A stretch of 64,000 nt of DNA from Hesseltinella vesiculosa (GCA_002104935.1 MCGT01000007.1:496001-560000), one strand, 5' to 3'; counted from the stretch's first letter, positions 11,216 through 23,359 are shown. Notes: generated by a model from the letters alone, not told the origin. Translations and numbers: made by a program.

Positions 11216-11974
11216 ATGTCTAAAAGCATCAAGGCCCTTAGTCTAAAGGGGAAGCAGGACTGGAACACATCGATCTTTTGCTTTTCCCGCAATGGACGCA
11301 ACAATTTGCTCTGGGAAAAGGATGGCACGTCGAAACAAATGCTGAAACACTATTTCCAACAACACTTGACATCGACCCCTTCGTTTCGCCATTCGCCTAG
11401 CAAAGTGACGATTCAAATGTTCTATTATGCGGATCCCAACTTTGGTAATGTCGATCAATACAAGCTGGAGCCATTGGAAAAGCTGCTACAGTCGTTTTAT
11501 CCTCACAAGTACGTTGATCTTCGCTTGATCCGAGTGCACTATCCTTACATGAATGCTGAAATCCTGGCACAATACCTGACGCACAACTCGCATCGCCTTG
11601 GCTGGTCGATGCTGACTCGCAAGTTTATGAAGGGAGTGCCCATGGTGAAGCCTCCTTTGCCACACAACATGCCTTTTGGTGTGGAATGGAACAGCCTGCT
11701 GCCTCAGACCAGCAACGGCCAACTGACGTCGGCCATCCAAGGGGTGAAGTACCAAGTGTCAGGTCGTCTTGGCCGAAGAAAGGGTGCTTCTCGTACACAA
11801 GTGATGCGCAAGTCTCTGGGCACCTTTCAATTCACGAGCCATAAGTCATTGGTGGATGTGGGACGCCATACCTTCGCCAACAAGAACGGTAGCATCACTG
11901 TCAAGGTGTGGATTGCTTCGGCCTTGTTTGGCGTCAATGCTCTGGCCAAAAAGGTGGCTCAACCCAAGCTTTAG
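11216..11974 (+). CDS. Mitochondrial ribosomal protein uS3 (nuclear gene)
   Basis: Intronless, 252 codons. The C-terminal part carries the uS3 signature SGRLGRRKGASRTQVMRKSLG, cut short here to SGRLGRRKGASR and MRKSLGTF, then GSITVKVWIASALFG. It resembles the mitochondrial rps3/VAR1-type small-subunit proteins more than the cytosolic one, which is longer at the N-terminus with a KH domain of different sequence. The N-terminus is basic (MSKSIKALSLKGK) and could serve for import. TGG encodes Trp and codon use matches nuclear neighbours, so this is an adapted nuclear gene, not a fresh mitochondrial insertion. In many fungi this gene is still in mtDNA. The start follows a T-rich stretch and is the first ATG. 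Confidence 0.8.
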   Translation: MSKSIKALSLKGKQDWNTSIFCFSRNGRNNLLWEKDGTSKQMLKHYFQQHLTSTPSFRHSPSKVTIQMFYYADPNFGNVDQYKLEPLEKLLQSFYPHKYVDLRLIRVHYPYMNAEILAQYLTHNSHRLGWSMLTRKFMKGVPMVKPPLPHNMPFGVEWNSLLPQTSNGQLTSAIQGVKYQVSGRLGRRKGASRTQVMRKSLGTFQFTSHKSLVDVGRHTFANKNGSITVKVWIASALFGVNALAKKVAQPKL

Positions 11975-12027
11975 ATCTGTCTCATAGAGAACCAATGTAC
12001 AAATAAACGAAAAAAAAAAAATAGAGT

Positions 12028-12542
12028 TTATTTTAACAGGGTGGTATCCAGAGAGGTTTTCAGTTGTTCCATTTTTTGCACGAGCGTCAGGGGATCGGCT
12101 GAAAAGGAGTCTTGTAAATCACTATGCAAGAAAAGAAAAGAGTCAATCCAGATGTATGCATCCATTTGTTCACGAACGTCTTGACCGAGTTTGGTATAGA
12201 TTCATCGGTGTCGAGTTGGATGGAGCAGGGTGCATTGGGAGGCACCGTGAGGGTGACGATGGCCAGAGGCAGCTGCAAGACAAAGACGAGGGATTGATTG
12301 GCAGTGAGGTTTTTGGATTGGATGCAATCTTTGAATTGGGTTTCAAAGGCGTCGAGAGGCGAGGTGTCCAGGGAGCCTTCGCCAAAGACAATGGCATGGT
12401 GAAGGGATCTTGAGGGTGTTCCTGTCAATGGTAGAGGGTGACGAAACTGGCAATCACTTCCTGCACGACAGTGGCCTTGTTGGAAAAAGCGACAGAGGGT
12501 AGGGAACCGTTTTGGCGAATGGGTCGACGTGTTTGTGTGCAT
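12028..12542 (-). CDS. Small CCCH zinc-finger protein, unknown role
   Basis: The N-terminus holds one CX7CX5CX3H finger (CRFFQQGHCRAGSDCQFRH), a class that usually binds RNA. A region follows with hydrophobic strands (SLVFVLQLPLAIVTLTVPPN) that could be an RWD-like fold; that is a guess. The frame must change near 12178. One solution is an intron at 12122-12177 with a weak GTTCGT donor and a good pyrimidine tract ending CATAG. It gives 152 residues ending ...QKMEQLKTSLDTTLLK and the stop at 12028-12030. The alternative is a one-base frame break, because the intron's own sequence also reads as a plausible helix in the downstream frame. The ATG at 12542 was chosen as the closest one before the finger. 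Confidence 0.6.
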
Positions 12543-12732
12543 TTCAATAAGACAAAAAAGAAAACAGTGACAAAAAAGAGGAGCAGCACAAAAAAGGAAA
12601 GTCATTTCAGTTTGCATGCTCTCTTTGTGCAACCGACGATATCAAAAAGTCAAGAGCCCACCCTACTTTGTCTCGTTTTTCTTTGTTTCTTGTTTTTTTT
12701 TTGTTTTTTTTTCCTTCTTCCATAAAACATTG

Positions 12733-15700
12733 ATGGAAACACTTGAACATCAGTCAGCACCTGAAAGTACAAGAGGACTGTTTGATGCTCCTGGAAAGGT
12801 AATATAATAAAAAAAAAACTTGCAGTTTCAGGACAAAAACCTTATCCCCCTCCTGCCCCTTTTTTTCAATGGTCAGATACAACCTCAGCGAAGTGTGTCA
12901 TCCAACAGGCACAGGTCGATGGATGGCCGTCAAAATCGGTTATCGTACGGAACACACCAACGGTCGCGGTCAGCAAGTACCTCAGATATGGGTATGAGCG
13001 GGCGGCGGGCGGTGGCCTTGCAGCCACTCCATGAAGAAGATGATGGCAAACGCACAAGTGTGACCGTGGACTCTCTCAAGGATATGATCAATACTCTGAA
13101 AACCCTTCCTCCCACAACGTCAGTGTCAACATCCATGCTGAATGGTAAACGGTACGGGCATCGCAAGCAACATTCCTTGTCGGCCATCAACCCACCAAAT
13201 TCTGGCGCCAATATACAATGGTCGCACAACGATGGCAAGGGCGAGCAGATCCGCGGCCAACGTCGCCGCTACAGCCATTCACATTCGCAACCGCCAAGCA
13301 ACAGTGGTAGCGATGATGATACTCGTCGTGACATGGCCTGGGCCGAAGCTGAAGCCAAGCTGGTTGGATCGTCATCCTTTGCTCGTGCTGAACAACGGTC
13401 GTTGCACAAGCGCACCTCATTGCAGCAATTAGCCCCGCTTTCTGAAGAGCCTAATCAACACCGCCTGACCTCCAGTCGCTCCTCCTCTGCCCTGTCCAAA
13501 CGCACCCAGTTCAACAAGCCTCTAGATCTGGCCATGCCTCCTTTGCCTCAGGAGGATTACAACAGCAAGCGACGTTCTCACGGCCACTCCCGTCGGTCTT
13601 CTCGAAACGTCGACATGGACTGGCGCACATGCAAGTTTCATTGGTTTTGAAAGAGAAAAAAGGAAAAAAAAAAAAAAACTGATGGCGTTTTTTTTTTTAG
13701 CGATCCCATCGCTTCCAGCTGCACAACCACCAACGTCGCCCCGTCATTTATTCCAATTTGTGCCGTTTACTCCGACGCGTGTCAACTTTGCAAGAGATGA
13801 TGCCAACCCACATCAGCGCCGACCACTGTTTATTGCGCATCTGCCATTTAGTGCTTTGACTTCCTTGTTCCGTTCGCGCCAAATTGTGCATGGCATGCTA
13901 CGAGTCAACAAGCGCAACCGCAGTGATGCTTATGTGTTTTGTGAAGAATTGGATGCCGATATTTATATTGCCGGCTCAAGAAACCGCAACCGTGCGTTGG
14001 AAGGGGATGTGGTGGCTGTTCGCCTGGTCGACGTCGACAAGATTCTGCTTGAAAAGCATGAAAAGGAGCAAGTCAAAATGGTACGCAATGCTGGTCAACA
14101 ACGTGTCCGTTTGCCCGATGAAGAAGACGAAAACGAAATCATCTTTGGTGGCGATGAAAGCGTCGATCTTGTCAAGCCAAAGTATTGTGGTGTAGTAGTG
14201 GCCATCATGGAGCGTGCCCAAAATCAAGTCTTTTCCGGCACCCTGACCATGATCCGCCCCAACAACAAGCGTGCGCAAGAAGAAAAGGAAAAAGAAGAAC
14301 AATATGGCACCCCTACCCACAAGGATGTCCCCCGTATTGTGTGGTTCAAGGCGACCGATAAGCGTGTGCCTTTGATTGCCATCCCTGTGGAGCAAACGCC
14401 CTCGGACTTTGTTGACAACAGCGAAAAATATGCCACCCGTCTGTTTGTTGTAAGTTTTTTCAGAGGGATGCAGGCACTTGACTGACTCTTTTTTTTTTTT
14501 TTTTTTAACTCAGGGATCCATTAAGCGCTGGCCGATCACCTCGCTCCATCCCTTTGGGACCTTGGAAAAGGAGCTGGGTTCGGTGCATGACTTGGGCACC
14601 CAAACAAAAGCCATTTATGCCGACAACAATGTCACCGATGCCGATTTCTCGCAAGCTGTGTACGACTGTCTACCTCCTGCACCCTTTGAAGCCTCTGTCG
14701 ACGATCCCTCGCCTACAACAAAGCGTCGTGATTTCACTGGCGTGCGCTGTTTCACCATCGACCCCAAGGATTCCAACGGTAAGAATCAGGTCACCAAGCG
14801 GCGAGTGAACTCATCCTTTTTTTTTTGAAAGTGCTGGACGACGCTCTTTCGATTGAACAGCTTGAAGAAGATGTCTTCCAAGTTGGTGTGCACATTAGTG
14901 ATGTGACCTACTTCATCAAACCTCATTCTGCCCTGGACAAGGAAGCTCGCACCCGTGGTGTCCGTGTCGATCTACTGCACTCGCATGTGCCCATGGTCCC
15001 CGAGTCTTTGACTGAGCAAATCACCAACCTGATTCCCAACCATACACGGTAAACAGCACCGACAGTGAAGCGTGTGCCAAGCTGATCCCCGCCTTTTTTT
15101 TTTTTTTTTTTTTCCTCTCTCGCCATTGTAGATTTACAGTCTCTGTAGTGTGGAAGATCAACCGTCATGGCAAGGTCTTGGATACCTGGTTTGGCAAATC
15201 TGTTATTCGGTAGGTCCTCTCTTTTTTCTTCTTCTTCTTCTTCTTCTTCACTTTGCCTTCTTGTTCGGCTGACCTCGGACATATTCTTCATAGATCATGT
15301 GCTCAGTTGACATTGGACGATGTGCAGGCAGTACTGGATGGTCAATCCATCGAGACATTAGATGCCAATGTGGAAAAGGATATCCAACTGCTGAATGCCG
15401 TGGCACTGGAACTGTACAATGGTCGCATGGAAACTGGCTGTCTGACACAGTGTCGTGACGAGCTCGTGTTTGATTTTGATACCGACTTCACACCCCACAA
15501 CGTTGCTCCCCACAAGAAACTCGACCTGAGCCACCGTATAGTCAAGGAGTTTTTGCTGTTGGCCAATATCAGTGTCGCACAAAAGATATCCAGCCGCTTG
15601 CCTGAGCAAGCCTTGTTGCGTCGTCATGCCTCGCCCGTGGATCGAAAAATCGTAAAGGGTTGATTTTGCCCCTCAATCTCCGCTCACGTCTCTCTTTTTT

Positions 15701-16871
15701 TTTTTTCTCATCTACGTAGCGCCAGCTGCAACAGTACTGTTCTCGTCAGTTGGGTGTGCAGGTGGATATTGGCAGCGCAGGCGCATTGGAACGTTCGATT
15801 CAAGCCATTGAAGATGTCAAGTTGCGCAAGCTTGTGTCTGTGATTGTGCTCCGAACCATGAGCGCTCCAAAGTACATTTGCGCCGGCACCTATGATATTG
15901 CAAAATATTCCCACTATGCCCTGAACGTGCCATTGTTTACCCATTTCACAGCTCCTAGCCGTCGTTTTGTTGATCTTTTGGTCCATCGCCAATTGGAATA
16001 TGCATTGTCTTCTGAGGGTAAGCTGCAAAAGGCATGAGCGATGCTGACGGCATCCTTCCTTTTGGTAGAAAACACGTTTTACTTGGATCGCAATACAGTG
16101 CAAAAGCTGGCCCAGCATTGTAATGTCAAGAAGCAGACCGCCATCCACGCTCGCGAGCAAAGCAGCCTGCTGTTCTTAGGAACTTATCTGGACAACAGTG
16201 CCAAGCAGAATGGAAAGGCCGTGGTTTACCGTGAAGCAACGGTGGTGGCCGTCGACGAAAACCATTTCGATGTCATGGTGGCCGATCTCAACATGGAAAA
16301 GCGCGTGCACCTGGCCAACCTGCCTGTGTGGCGCTCCGACTATGGCGAACAAAAGCACACCCTGACCATGTACTGGCGCAAGGGTGTCGAGTCCTCGACA
16401 GGCAAGCAGCGCCACTGGAGCCTGAGCGACGACGAAGATGACCACGATGACGACGCCTACTTGGACGAAGAACTACTTTTGGAAGAAATGAAGCGCGCGT
16501 CTTTGGGTGATGATGATGAAAAGGACCCCGGTCACTCTCTTGCTTCTCCTGCGCGTGACCTGCCCGTCTCGCCTGTGCATCGCCTTCCTCAGCCCCAACA
16601 GAAGGATGGATTAGAAAGGCGAGTGGAGGCCCTGGCCATTGCCCCACCTACCGTGGAAACCCATCTAGAACCAGCCGTGCCTGAAACGACAAAGTCCAGC
16701 ACCAAGCGTGCTTCTCTTGTGCGAGCCCGTCTGTCCGACAGCACAGCCTACAGCACCGAGCAAGGCTACCAGACCATTAAAGCCCTGGACAAGATCCGCG
16801 TGGCCCTCGTCATCGATACTTTGCGCACCCCACCATTGATTCGTATTGTTGCTGTCAATCCGTTTGCCTAG
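12733..16871 (+). CDS. SSD1: Ssd1-family RNA-binding protein (RNase II-like, probably inactive)
   Basis: Nine exons that join in frame, about 1,195 residues: 12733-12798, 12877-13630 (acceptor could also be 12826 or 12832, same phase), 13701-14449, 14514-14778, 14832-15048, 15132-15209, 15294-15651, 15720-16017 and 16069-16871. The N-terminal 250 residues are low complexity, rich in Ser/Arg/Gln. Cold-shock-like domains follow (FVPFTPTRVNFARDD onwards), then the RNB domain (TIDPKDSNVLDDALS...) and an S1-like end. Ssd1 binds mRNAs for cell-wall and polarity proteins and represses them; fungal Ssd1 is a degenerate nuclease. The metal-site motif here has Val where active enzymes have the second Asp. 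The second intron is GC-AG (13631-13700, GCAAGT), the only way to keep the frame. Confidence 0.9.
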
Positions 16872-16989
16872 GCGCCGCTCAGTTTTTTTTTTTTTTTTTT
16901 ACCCCCTCTCTCCATTCCATTTTTGAATTCCTTCCTCGTCGTTTCCCATAGTTATTTCTCATGTTTTTTAAATTGAAGAAGAATAAAAT

Positions 16990-17859
16990 CTATAGGCTTT
17001 GTGTAGATTGAAAATACGCGTTGGCCTCGAGATAAGAAGCAAGGCCGCCGACGTCGATGCGGCCGGCAATGGGATAGGTATAGATGGTATGGCGAGGGTA
17101 AAGGTAGGAAAGGGCTTTGCCAGTAGCGTCAAAGTGATCCAGGCCGAGCTGCTTGTTCTTGCAGTCGTCCAAAAAGGCCCCGATGAGTGCGATGGATTGC
17201 TGATCAAAGAGGTAGAAGCAGGGACAGGCTTGTCGGGCGTCGGTGGTTTCGGGCGCGGGTTTTTCCAAGAAGCTTGTGATGCGTCCATGGCTGTCGGTTT
17301 CGACAATGCCAACCTTGTGTACGAGATCGTCTGGCACGGTATAGAGCGTGACCAGGCTGTGGCCCGGCTGCTTGGCTTGAAGGAATCGGGTCAGGTCAAA
17401 GTCATTTAGAAACAAGGTGTCCCCGCCAATGACCAAGACATTATGCTGCTGCAGGTCAAAATGGGTGATGCCAAACCAGATATCAGGTACAGCACCCAGT
17501 CGATTGGCGTTGCTGGTGGTGCCGTCGCTGGCAATCTGGGTACGCGGCAGCTGGTGACGATCGGCCCAATCACAAAAGGCCGGATGGCAGGCATCGTTGG
17601 TTACCAGATGGATGTCATTCTTGCTGAACCCATGTTGCTGTAGTAGCTCCAACCAGTGTGTGATCAGGCTGTCCTTATCGCCCATGGGCAATAAAGCCTT
17701 GGGCACGCCCAACAAATGGTGATAATGGCGGTTGTTCTGTAAATCCTTTTGCAATCGCGTGCCATACCCTGCTCCTAGAATGAGAACTATAGAAATACAT
17801 GTTATTTGTCTTGTTATTTGGATGTTCTTTTTTGGCGCTTCACCTTTTGGATGGACCAT
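16990..17859 (-). CDS. Sugar-nucleotidyltransferase-like protein
   Basis: About 270 residues in two exons: a 16-nt first exon (17844-17859) and 16990-17786. The intron at 17787-17843 is 57 nt and stop-free, so retention keeps the frame. It starts MVHPKVLILGAGYGTRLQ, the glycine-rich nucleotide-binding motif of the NDP-sugar pyrophosphorylase fold, then GVPKALLPMGDK, VIGGDTLF and VGIVETDSHGRITSFLEKP. These enzymes join a sugar-1-phosphate and an NTP. The exact sugar is not readable from sequence. It is converging with SSD1 upstream. An upstream in-frame Met (17943) precedes a hydrophobic run and is less likely. Confidence 0.82.
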   Translation of the reverse strand: MVHPKGEAPKKNIQITRQITCISIVLILGAGYGTRLQKDLQNNRHYHHLLGVPKALLPMGDKDSLITHWLELLQQHGFSKNDIHLVTNDACHPAFCDWADRHQLPRTQIASDGTTSNANRLGAVPDIWFGITHFDLQQHNVLVIGGDTLFLNDFDLTRFLQAKQPGHSLVTLYTVPDDLVHKVGIVETDSHGRITSFLEKPAPETTDARQACPCFYLFDQQSIALIGAFLDDCKNKQLGLDHFDATGKALSYLYPRHTIYTYPIAGRIDVGGLASYLEANAYFQSTQSL

Positions 17860-18256
17860 GCTGGAAAAAAAAAGGCAAGATAGGGAAAAGGAAGAAAAAA
17901 AAAAGAGCGGGGAATCAAAGGGATGGAAATTTTCCTTGTGCAACAGACCCGCATTTATTGTTTCATTGGTGTCAAACCTTCGGTTGATCCAAATGATGGT
18001 GCAAATAGGTCAATTAGGTCGATTTGTGAGCTGATTGGGTTATCGTAAAGGGAGGCTCATGCTTTGTTTAAGGATTTTTTTTATTGATGGAAGCTTGTGC
18101 CTCTCCTGGCTGTCCATTAGACCGAAATGGTTCCAAAAAAAGGGGAAGCGGGCGGGCAATCTTTTTTTTTTAAAATTGTAGCAGAATCACGTTTCTCCTC
18201 TTTTTCAGGCCTTTCTCCTTTCTCTCTCTCTTCTTTATTTGAATTTGATTGTTGCC

Positions 18257-20443
18257 ATGACGACAGAAGAGCCCATCATGCCATCAGCCGACTATCAAAG
18301 TCATCCAAATACACCCCAGCCTGTGCATGGTGAACATATCATTGGCAGTCTTGTTGATCTCGATGTAAACCTCCATCTCTGACAAAATCTCGCTCATCCC
18401 ACTTTTTTTTTTTTTTTTTATAGAATGGATTCCAGTTTTTATTGGACAAGGTCAAGTTAGACATGCAAGCAGCAAAGGTAAAGAGAAGCGGACTGGTTCA
18501 CGTGCCTGACTCTGGCATATATTGGTATAGGACGTTGTGTCGTTTTTGAAAAAGCGGGCTAGTATTGAAGAAGAGTACGCCAAGCAAATGGTCAAGCTAT
18601 CTCAGTCCATGTCAGATACTTTCAAGTCGTACCCTCGCTCAAGGTAACGTTAAAAAAAACGAGGTGTCACAAAAAAAGAGCTCACAAGCGCAACTCTTAG
18701 CTCGTTTGGGAACGCTTGGACGTCTTTTCTCAAAGTGCACGAAACGATTGGCGAACAGAGGCAAAAGTTCTCATCCGATGTCACCGAGGTTGCTGATGAC
18801 TTGCAGCTGTTAATCAAAGACACCGAAAAGGCCAGAAAACAAGCCAAGGACGCTGGTGCCAAGCAAGAAAAGGTTCTGATGGATGGCGAGGCGACGTTGG
18901 AAAAGGTACAAGCCAAAACCGACAGACACATGGCTCATTCTTTATTTTTCTATAGACCAAACAAAAATATGATCTGTGCAGTGAGGAATGGGAACGAGCT
19001 GTGCTGCAAAAGACAAACGACCCCTACCACACACCTAAAAAAGGATTATTTAAATCCACCAAATCTCAGTATCAGGTACGGTTAGCTTGGAAGTAAAAAA
19101 AAAAAAAAAAAAAAGGCTCGTGTTCACAGATGGTTCTAGTTGAATCGATACGAAGAGGATGCACACAACAAGGCTGCTCAAGCAGATCAACAATACCGTC
19201 AACAAATACAGCTAGTCAATCAGTCCCGGCGTGAATACTTCTCGTCCCATCTGCCTGAATTGCTCCAAAACTTGAAGTTTGTGGGCGATGAATGTTGTAT
19301 GGCTCTGCAATACCAACTCGCGCGATATGCTTATATATACGAACGTGCCCTTGTTGTGGATGGACGAGCTTTGGACAATGACACTGGCAAGTCTTTTTTT
19401 TCCTATGTCCAGCATCCCATTGACCCCGGCGAGTTTTTTTTTTTTTTTTCCCATGTCGATTAGGTTTTGGCCTACGCTCGCTAGCGGAAAGAGTCGACAA
19501 GGACCAGGACCTGATGGAGTATATCAAATCATGCAATGGCCAGCGTAATTCAAATCATATCCGTGTGATTCAACGTGGCGATGTGCCATACAAGGAATAT
19601 GTCATGGTAAAAATACGCTTGTCGGGCTCAGAAAATCAGCGGGCTCATTTTTTCTTCTAGTCGACAGCAGCTCATCAGATTTTGAATCCAAACCCTGTGT
19701 TTGGCGTGGAATTGAATACCCTATTGAAACGCGACAAGCATGAAGTGCCTGTCGTGATTCAAAAATGCGTGCAAATGGTCGAAAAGCATGGCCTGACCTG
19801 CATTGGCATTTACCGAGAATCTGGGTCCTCGACAAGCATTCAGAAACTCAAGGCCGAATTTAACCGAGGTACGTCAGATAAAATGAAATCGCGAGTACTC
19901 ACCCTTTGCAGATTACAAGAGCGTAGATTTGGAGAACAATCCACATGCAACGGATATCAACAATGTGTGTGGCCTGCTAAAGCTCTGGTTCCGAGAATTA
20001 CCAAGCCCTGTGTTCCCCAATGCCGCTTACGACCATTTCATTGCTGCTGCTAGTACGAGTCCTTTTTTTTTTTTTTTTTTCAAAACTGGAGGTGGCTGAT
20101 CCCTTTTTTTCCACTTTAGAAATCGACGACGAGCGCATGCGCATTTTGGGCCTGCATACGGTGATCAACGATCTACCCGATGCCCATTATGCAACGCTCA
20201 AATACCTCATGTGCCATCTTCACAAGTACTTTTAAAGCTTGTCTTCAGACCGTTTGCTGACCTCTTTATTATAGGGTGTGTGGGCAGCATGAACAGAACA
20301 AAATGACCTCGAGCAATTTGGCTGCCATTTTTGGTATGACATTGATTGGCGATGCTGGCAGTCGCATGGCAGATACACATTTACACGTCCGGGTGATTCA
20401 GACCGTCTTGGACCATTACCGTTTGATTTTTGAACAGGATTAG
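18257..20443 (+). CDS. F-BAR and RhoGAP domain protein (Rgd1-like)
   Basis: Eleven exons, 537 residues. An F-BAR coiled-coil (about 35-290; FLKKRASIEEEYAKQMVKLS) binds curved membranes. A C-terminal RhoGAP (about 355-537) follows, with the arginine finger in GIYRESGSSTSIQKLK, LKLWFRELPSPVFP and NLAAIFGMTL. Rgd1-type proteins switch off Rho GTPases at growth sites. Exons: 18257-18364, 18424-18477, 18531-18643, 18701-18905, 18956-19075, 19140-19386, 19464-19606, 19661-19868, 19912-20052, 20120-20225 and 20275-20443. The intron 19387-19463 starts GCAAGT (GC-AG); no GT donor keeps the frame. A polyadenylation signal AATAAA lies near 20490. Confidence 0.9.
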
Positions 20444-20655
20444 CCTGATCTATTCACCTATGATATATTTTACCTTTTAGCTTCTTGTAATAAAGTTTTC
20501 GATCGTTTTGAAGAATGATACACCAAAGCAGGATCGCTCCCCACCTTTTTTTTTTTTTCTCACGGGTCGCAATTTTTTTTTCTTTCTTTTTCTTCCCCTT
20601 TCCCCTTGTTTTTCAGTTTGACTGCATCTCGTTTGACACTTTTTTTTCCTTTGCC

Positions 20656-22335
20656 ATGCCTCCTAGAGTTTATTCCATTACAAAAGCCGCCACTCTACTT
20701 TGTCATCCTCTCAGCAAGCCTCGTCAGCCTTTGATGGTAAGTATTGTAGAAAAAAGGGTTGCATTTACCCTGTTCTTCCCTTGTTCTTCCCGATGAATGA
20801 CCGGCATTATTTTATTTTATCGTGAACATAGGCTAAACGTGCATTGTCTCACACCGTCACACCCATCCGCTGGGCACCTGCTAGTTTGTTGGGATCAAAG
20901 TCGATCATGGGACGCCGGTCATTCCACGGTTCTTCTTTGCAAATGGGCGTGCAGCCTTTTCTCTTGGCTGATATTGGCGAAGGCATCACAGAATGTGAAG
21001 TCATTCAATGGTAAACATGAGCCGAGACAACCAACCAAAAAAAAAAAAAAAATTGACAAGCGTTTGTTTAGGTTCGTAAAACCCGGGGACACTGTTGCTG
21101 AATTTGACAAGATTTGCGAAGTCCAATCCGATAAGGCGTCGGTGGAAATCACTTCTCGCTTTGCCGGCAAGGTGGTCAAGCTTTATCACGATGTCCATGC
21201 GATTGCCCTCGTTGGCCATCCTTTGGTGGATATTGAAACGGAGGGGGACGAGGTGGTCAGTGAATCGCCTGCGCCCGCTGCTCCTGCTGCTCCTGCTGCT
21301 CCTGCTGCCCCAACACCCACCCCTGCCCCAACACCCACGTCCTTTGCCTCGAGCGACCACCAAAACGAACAAACCTTGGCCACCCCTGCCGTTCGTCGAT
21401 TTGCCAAGGAACAAGGGGTTGATCTCCACCATGTCAAAGGCTCTGGCGTGGATGGCCGCATCCTCAAGGAAGACGTCACGGCCTTTGTCACTGGAAAAAG
21501 TAAGAAGCTCTTTCCCATTTTACCCATCTCACCCGCTCTTTTCCTTCTAGCTCAACCACCAGTGACCCATGCCCAACCCGCCCTCCAGCCACAAGCCGGC
21601 GACCGTGTGGAACCTCTGACACCCATTCAAAAGGCCATGTTCAAATCCATGACCAAGTCGCTGAGCATTCCTCAGCTGGGCTACAAGGACGAAATCGAGC
21701 TGAACCAGACAACAGACTATCGCAAAGCCCTCAATGACCACGTTGCTCGTCACCCTGACACGTATGCCTTCCAAAAAATGTCGTACCTGCCCATCTTCAT
21801 CAAGTGCATGTCGATTGCTCTGCAACAATACCCCATTTTGAACGCCACCCTTGGCCAGGATGTTGACGCCAGCCAGCCAAACGCCGTCAAATTGACCTAC
21901 CGCTCCTCTCACAACATTGGTGTGGCCATGGACACGCCCCAAGGTCTGATTGTGCCTAACATTAAAAACGTGCAACAAAAGACCATTCTGGAAGTCGCTG
22001 CCGAACTGCACCGACTGACCGAGTTGGGCAAGAAGAATGCCATTCCTCCTGCCGATTTCCAAGGCGGCACCATCACCCTGTCCAACATTGGTGTCATCTC
22101 CGGCACCTACGCCAGCCCTGTTGTCGTGTCTTCGGAAATGGCCATTGTCGCCCTTGGCCGCATGCAAACCCTGCCTCGCTTTGATGCCCAAGGCCAAGTC
22201 ATTGCCAAGCAAATCCTGCCTGTCAGCTGGTCGGCCGATCACCGTATCATCGATGGTGCTACCATTGCTCGCTTTGGAGAGCTGTGGAAGACCTTGATCG
22301 AGAACCCTGCTCTCCTTGCCAGTGAGCTTCGCTAG
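20656..22335 (+). CDS. Branched-chain 2-oxoacid dehydrogenase E2 (dihydrolipoyl transacylase)
   Basis: Mitochondrial matrix enzyme of Val/Leu/Ile breakdown. Four exons (20656-20736, 20832-21010, 21072-21499, 21551-22335), 490 residues. The N-terminus is basic and presequence-like. The lipoyl domain has the modified Lys in SDKASVEI. An Ala/Pro/Thr linker (AAPAAPAAPAAPTPTPAPTP) and a peripheral-subunit binding domain (ATPAVRRFAKEQGV...) follow. The catalytic domain ends with DHRIIDGAT, holding the active-site His and Asp. The lipoyl start FLLADIGEGITECEVIQWFV fits the branched-chain rather than the pyruvate enzyme. Intron 21500-21550 is 51 nt and stop-free. Confidence 0.93.
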
Positions 22336-23359
22336 ACCTCTTATAATAAAAGCTGATGTTTATTTCTGCGTGTCGTGTTGAAGAGGTATCGAGGCGTGTG
22401 GGTTTAGTATTCTTTGCGTTCAGGAGGCAGTCCACAAGGAAGTACCATTTTCTACATGCATGCCGGTGAGTGATCGTTCATCACGCCTTTCCTGCTTACC
22501 TCTAACAAGTTGGCTCGGACTCGGGCCTTGGATTCGTTTTCAGCCACAGCAATATACGACAGCAGAGAATTGTGAGACACCATCGATGCTAATGAATCTC
22601 GTTGGATATTGGTCATCCAATCACTATTTTAAAAAAAGAACATTCACATCATTATTGACTATGATCATGCTATTCATCTTTACTATTTGGTTGTATCGGC
22701 GTGACCTGTGCCGGCGTATTTGGATTGCACTATTCAAAAAGAATCAGAATGGATCCATTCTTTCATTCTTCTTCACTTACAATGCTCCAGTTGACTATTC
22801 ATATTATTGGCCTCCTACAAGCACATCATCAGTCAATCATCCATATTTCCATCGCCATCTTACCATGATAAAAAAAAAAAAAAAGCTGAATAAGGGAGGA
22901 AAGAGCAGCAGGCTTTTTTTTTTTTTTTTTTTTTTTTTCCTGACTGGCAAGCTCCGCCTGGTTCGTTTTGGTTCACAGGCCACTGTGAGAACTGTTCTTG
23001 CCAACTGCAGTTTTATTGGATTGGAAAAAGTGGTCTGCTGAGGGCTTAAGAGCCGGAAAAAAAAAAGGTGACTGCATCCCTCTGTATTCTCTATACTGTA
23101 AAAGACAGAGGTTTAACGTCGAGAACAATGAAAAAGGAGGATGGTCTTTGAATAGAAAGGAACCTCAGAAGGCTTCTTCTTTTTCCCCTGTTGACTGAGT
23201 TTTTTCTATTTTTCATTGTAGCCCTTTCCCCCTTTTTTTTTTTTTTTTTTTCCCAATCCCCCAACCTTTTTTATCTTTTGTTCCTTTCATCTACCAACAA
23301 CAAGGAAAAAAAAAAAAGAACCTCATCCTTTTTATCATTGTAATTGAACGACTTGCTTC
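22336..23359. other. Intergenic, about 1 kb
   Basis: AATAAA lies at about 22346, just after the E2 stop. The open frame at 22460-23041 has T-run translated tracts and no domain, and I do not support it. T-runs occur at 22914-22938 and 23234-23250, before the next gene. Confidence 0.55.

Noticed and set aside
22460..23041. 193-codon plus-strand frame
   Set aside because: Much of it is translated A/T runs; no splice, domain or codon bias supports it.
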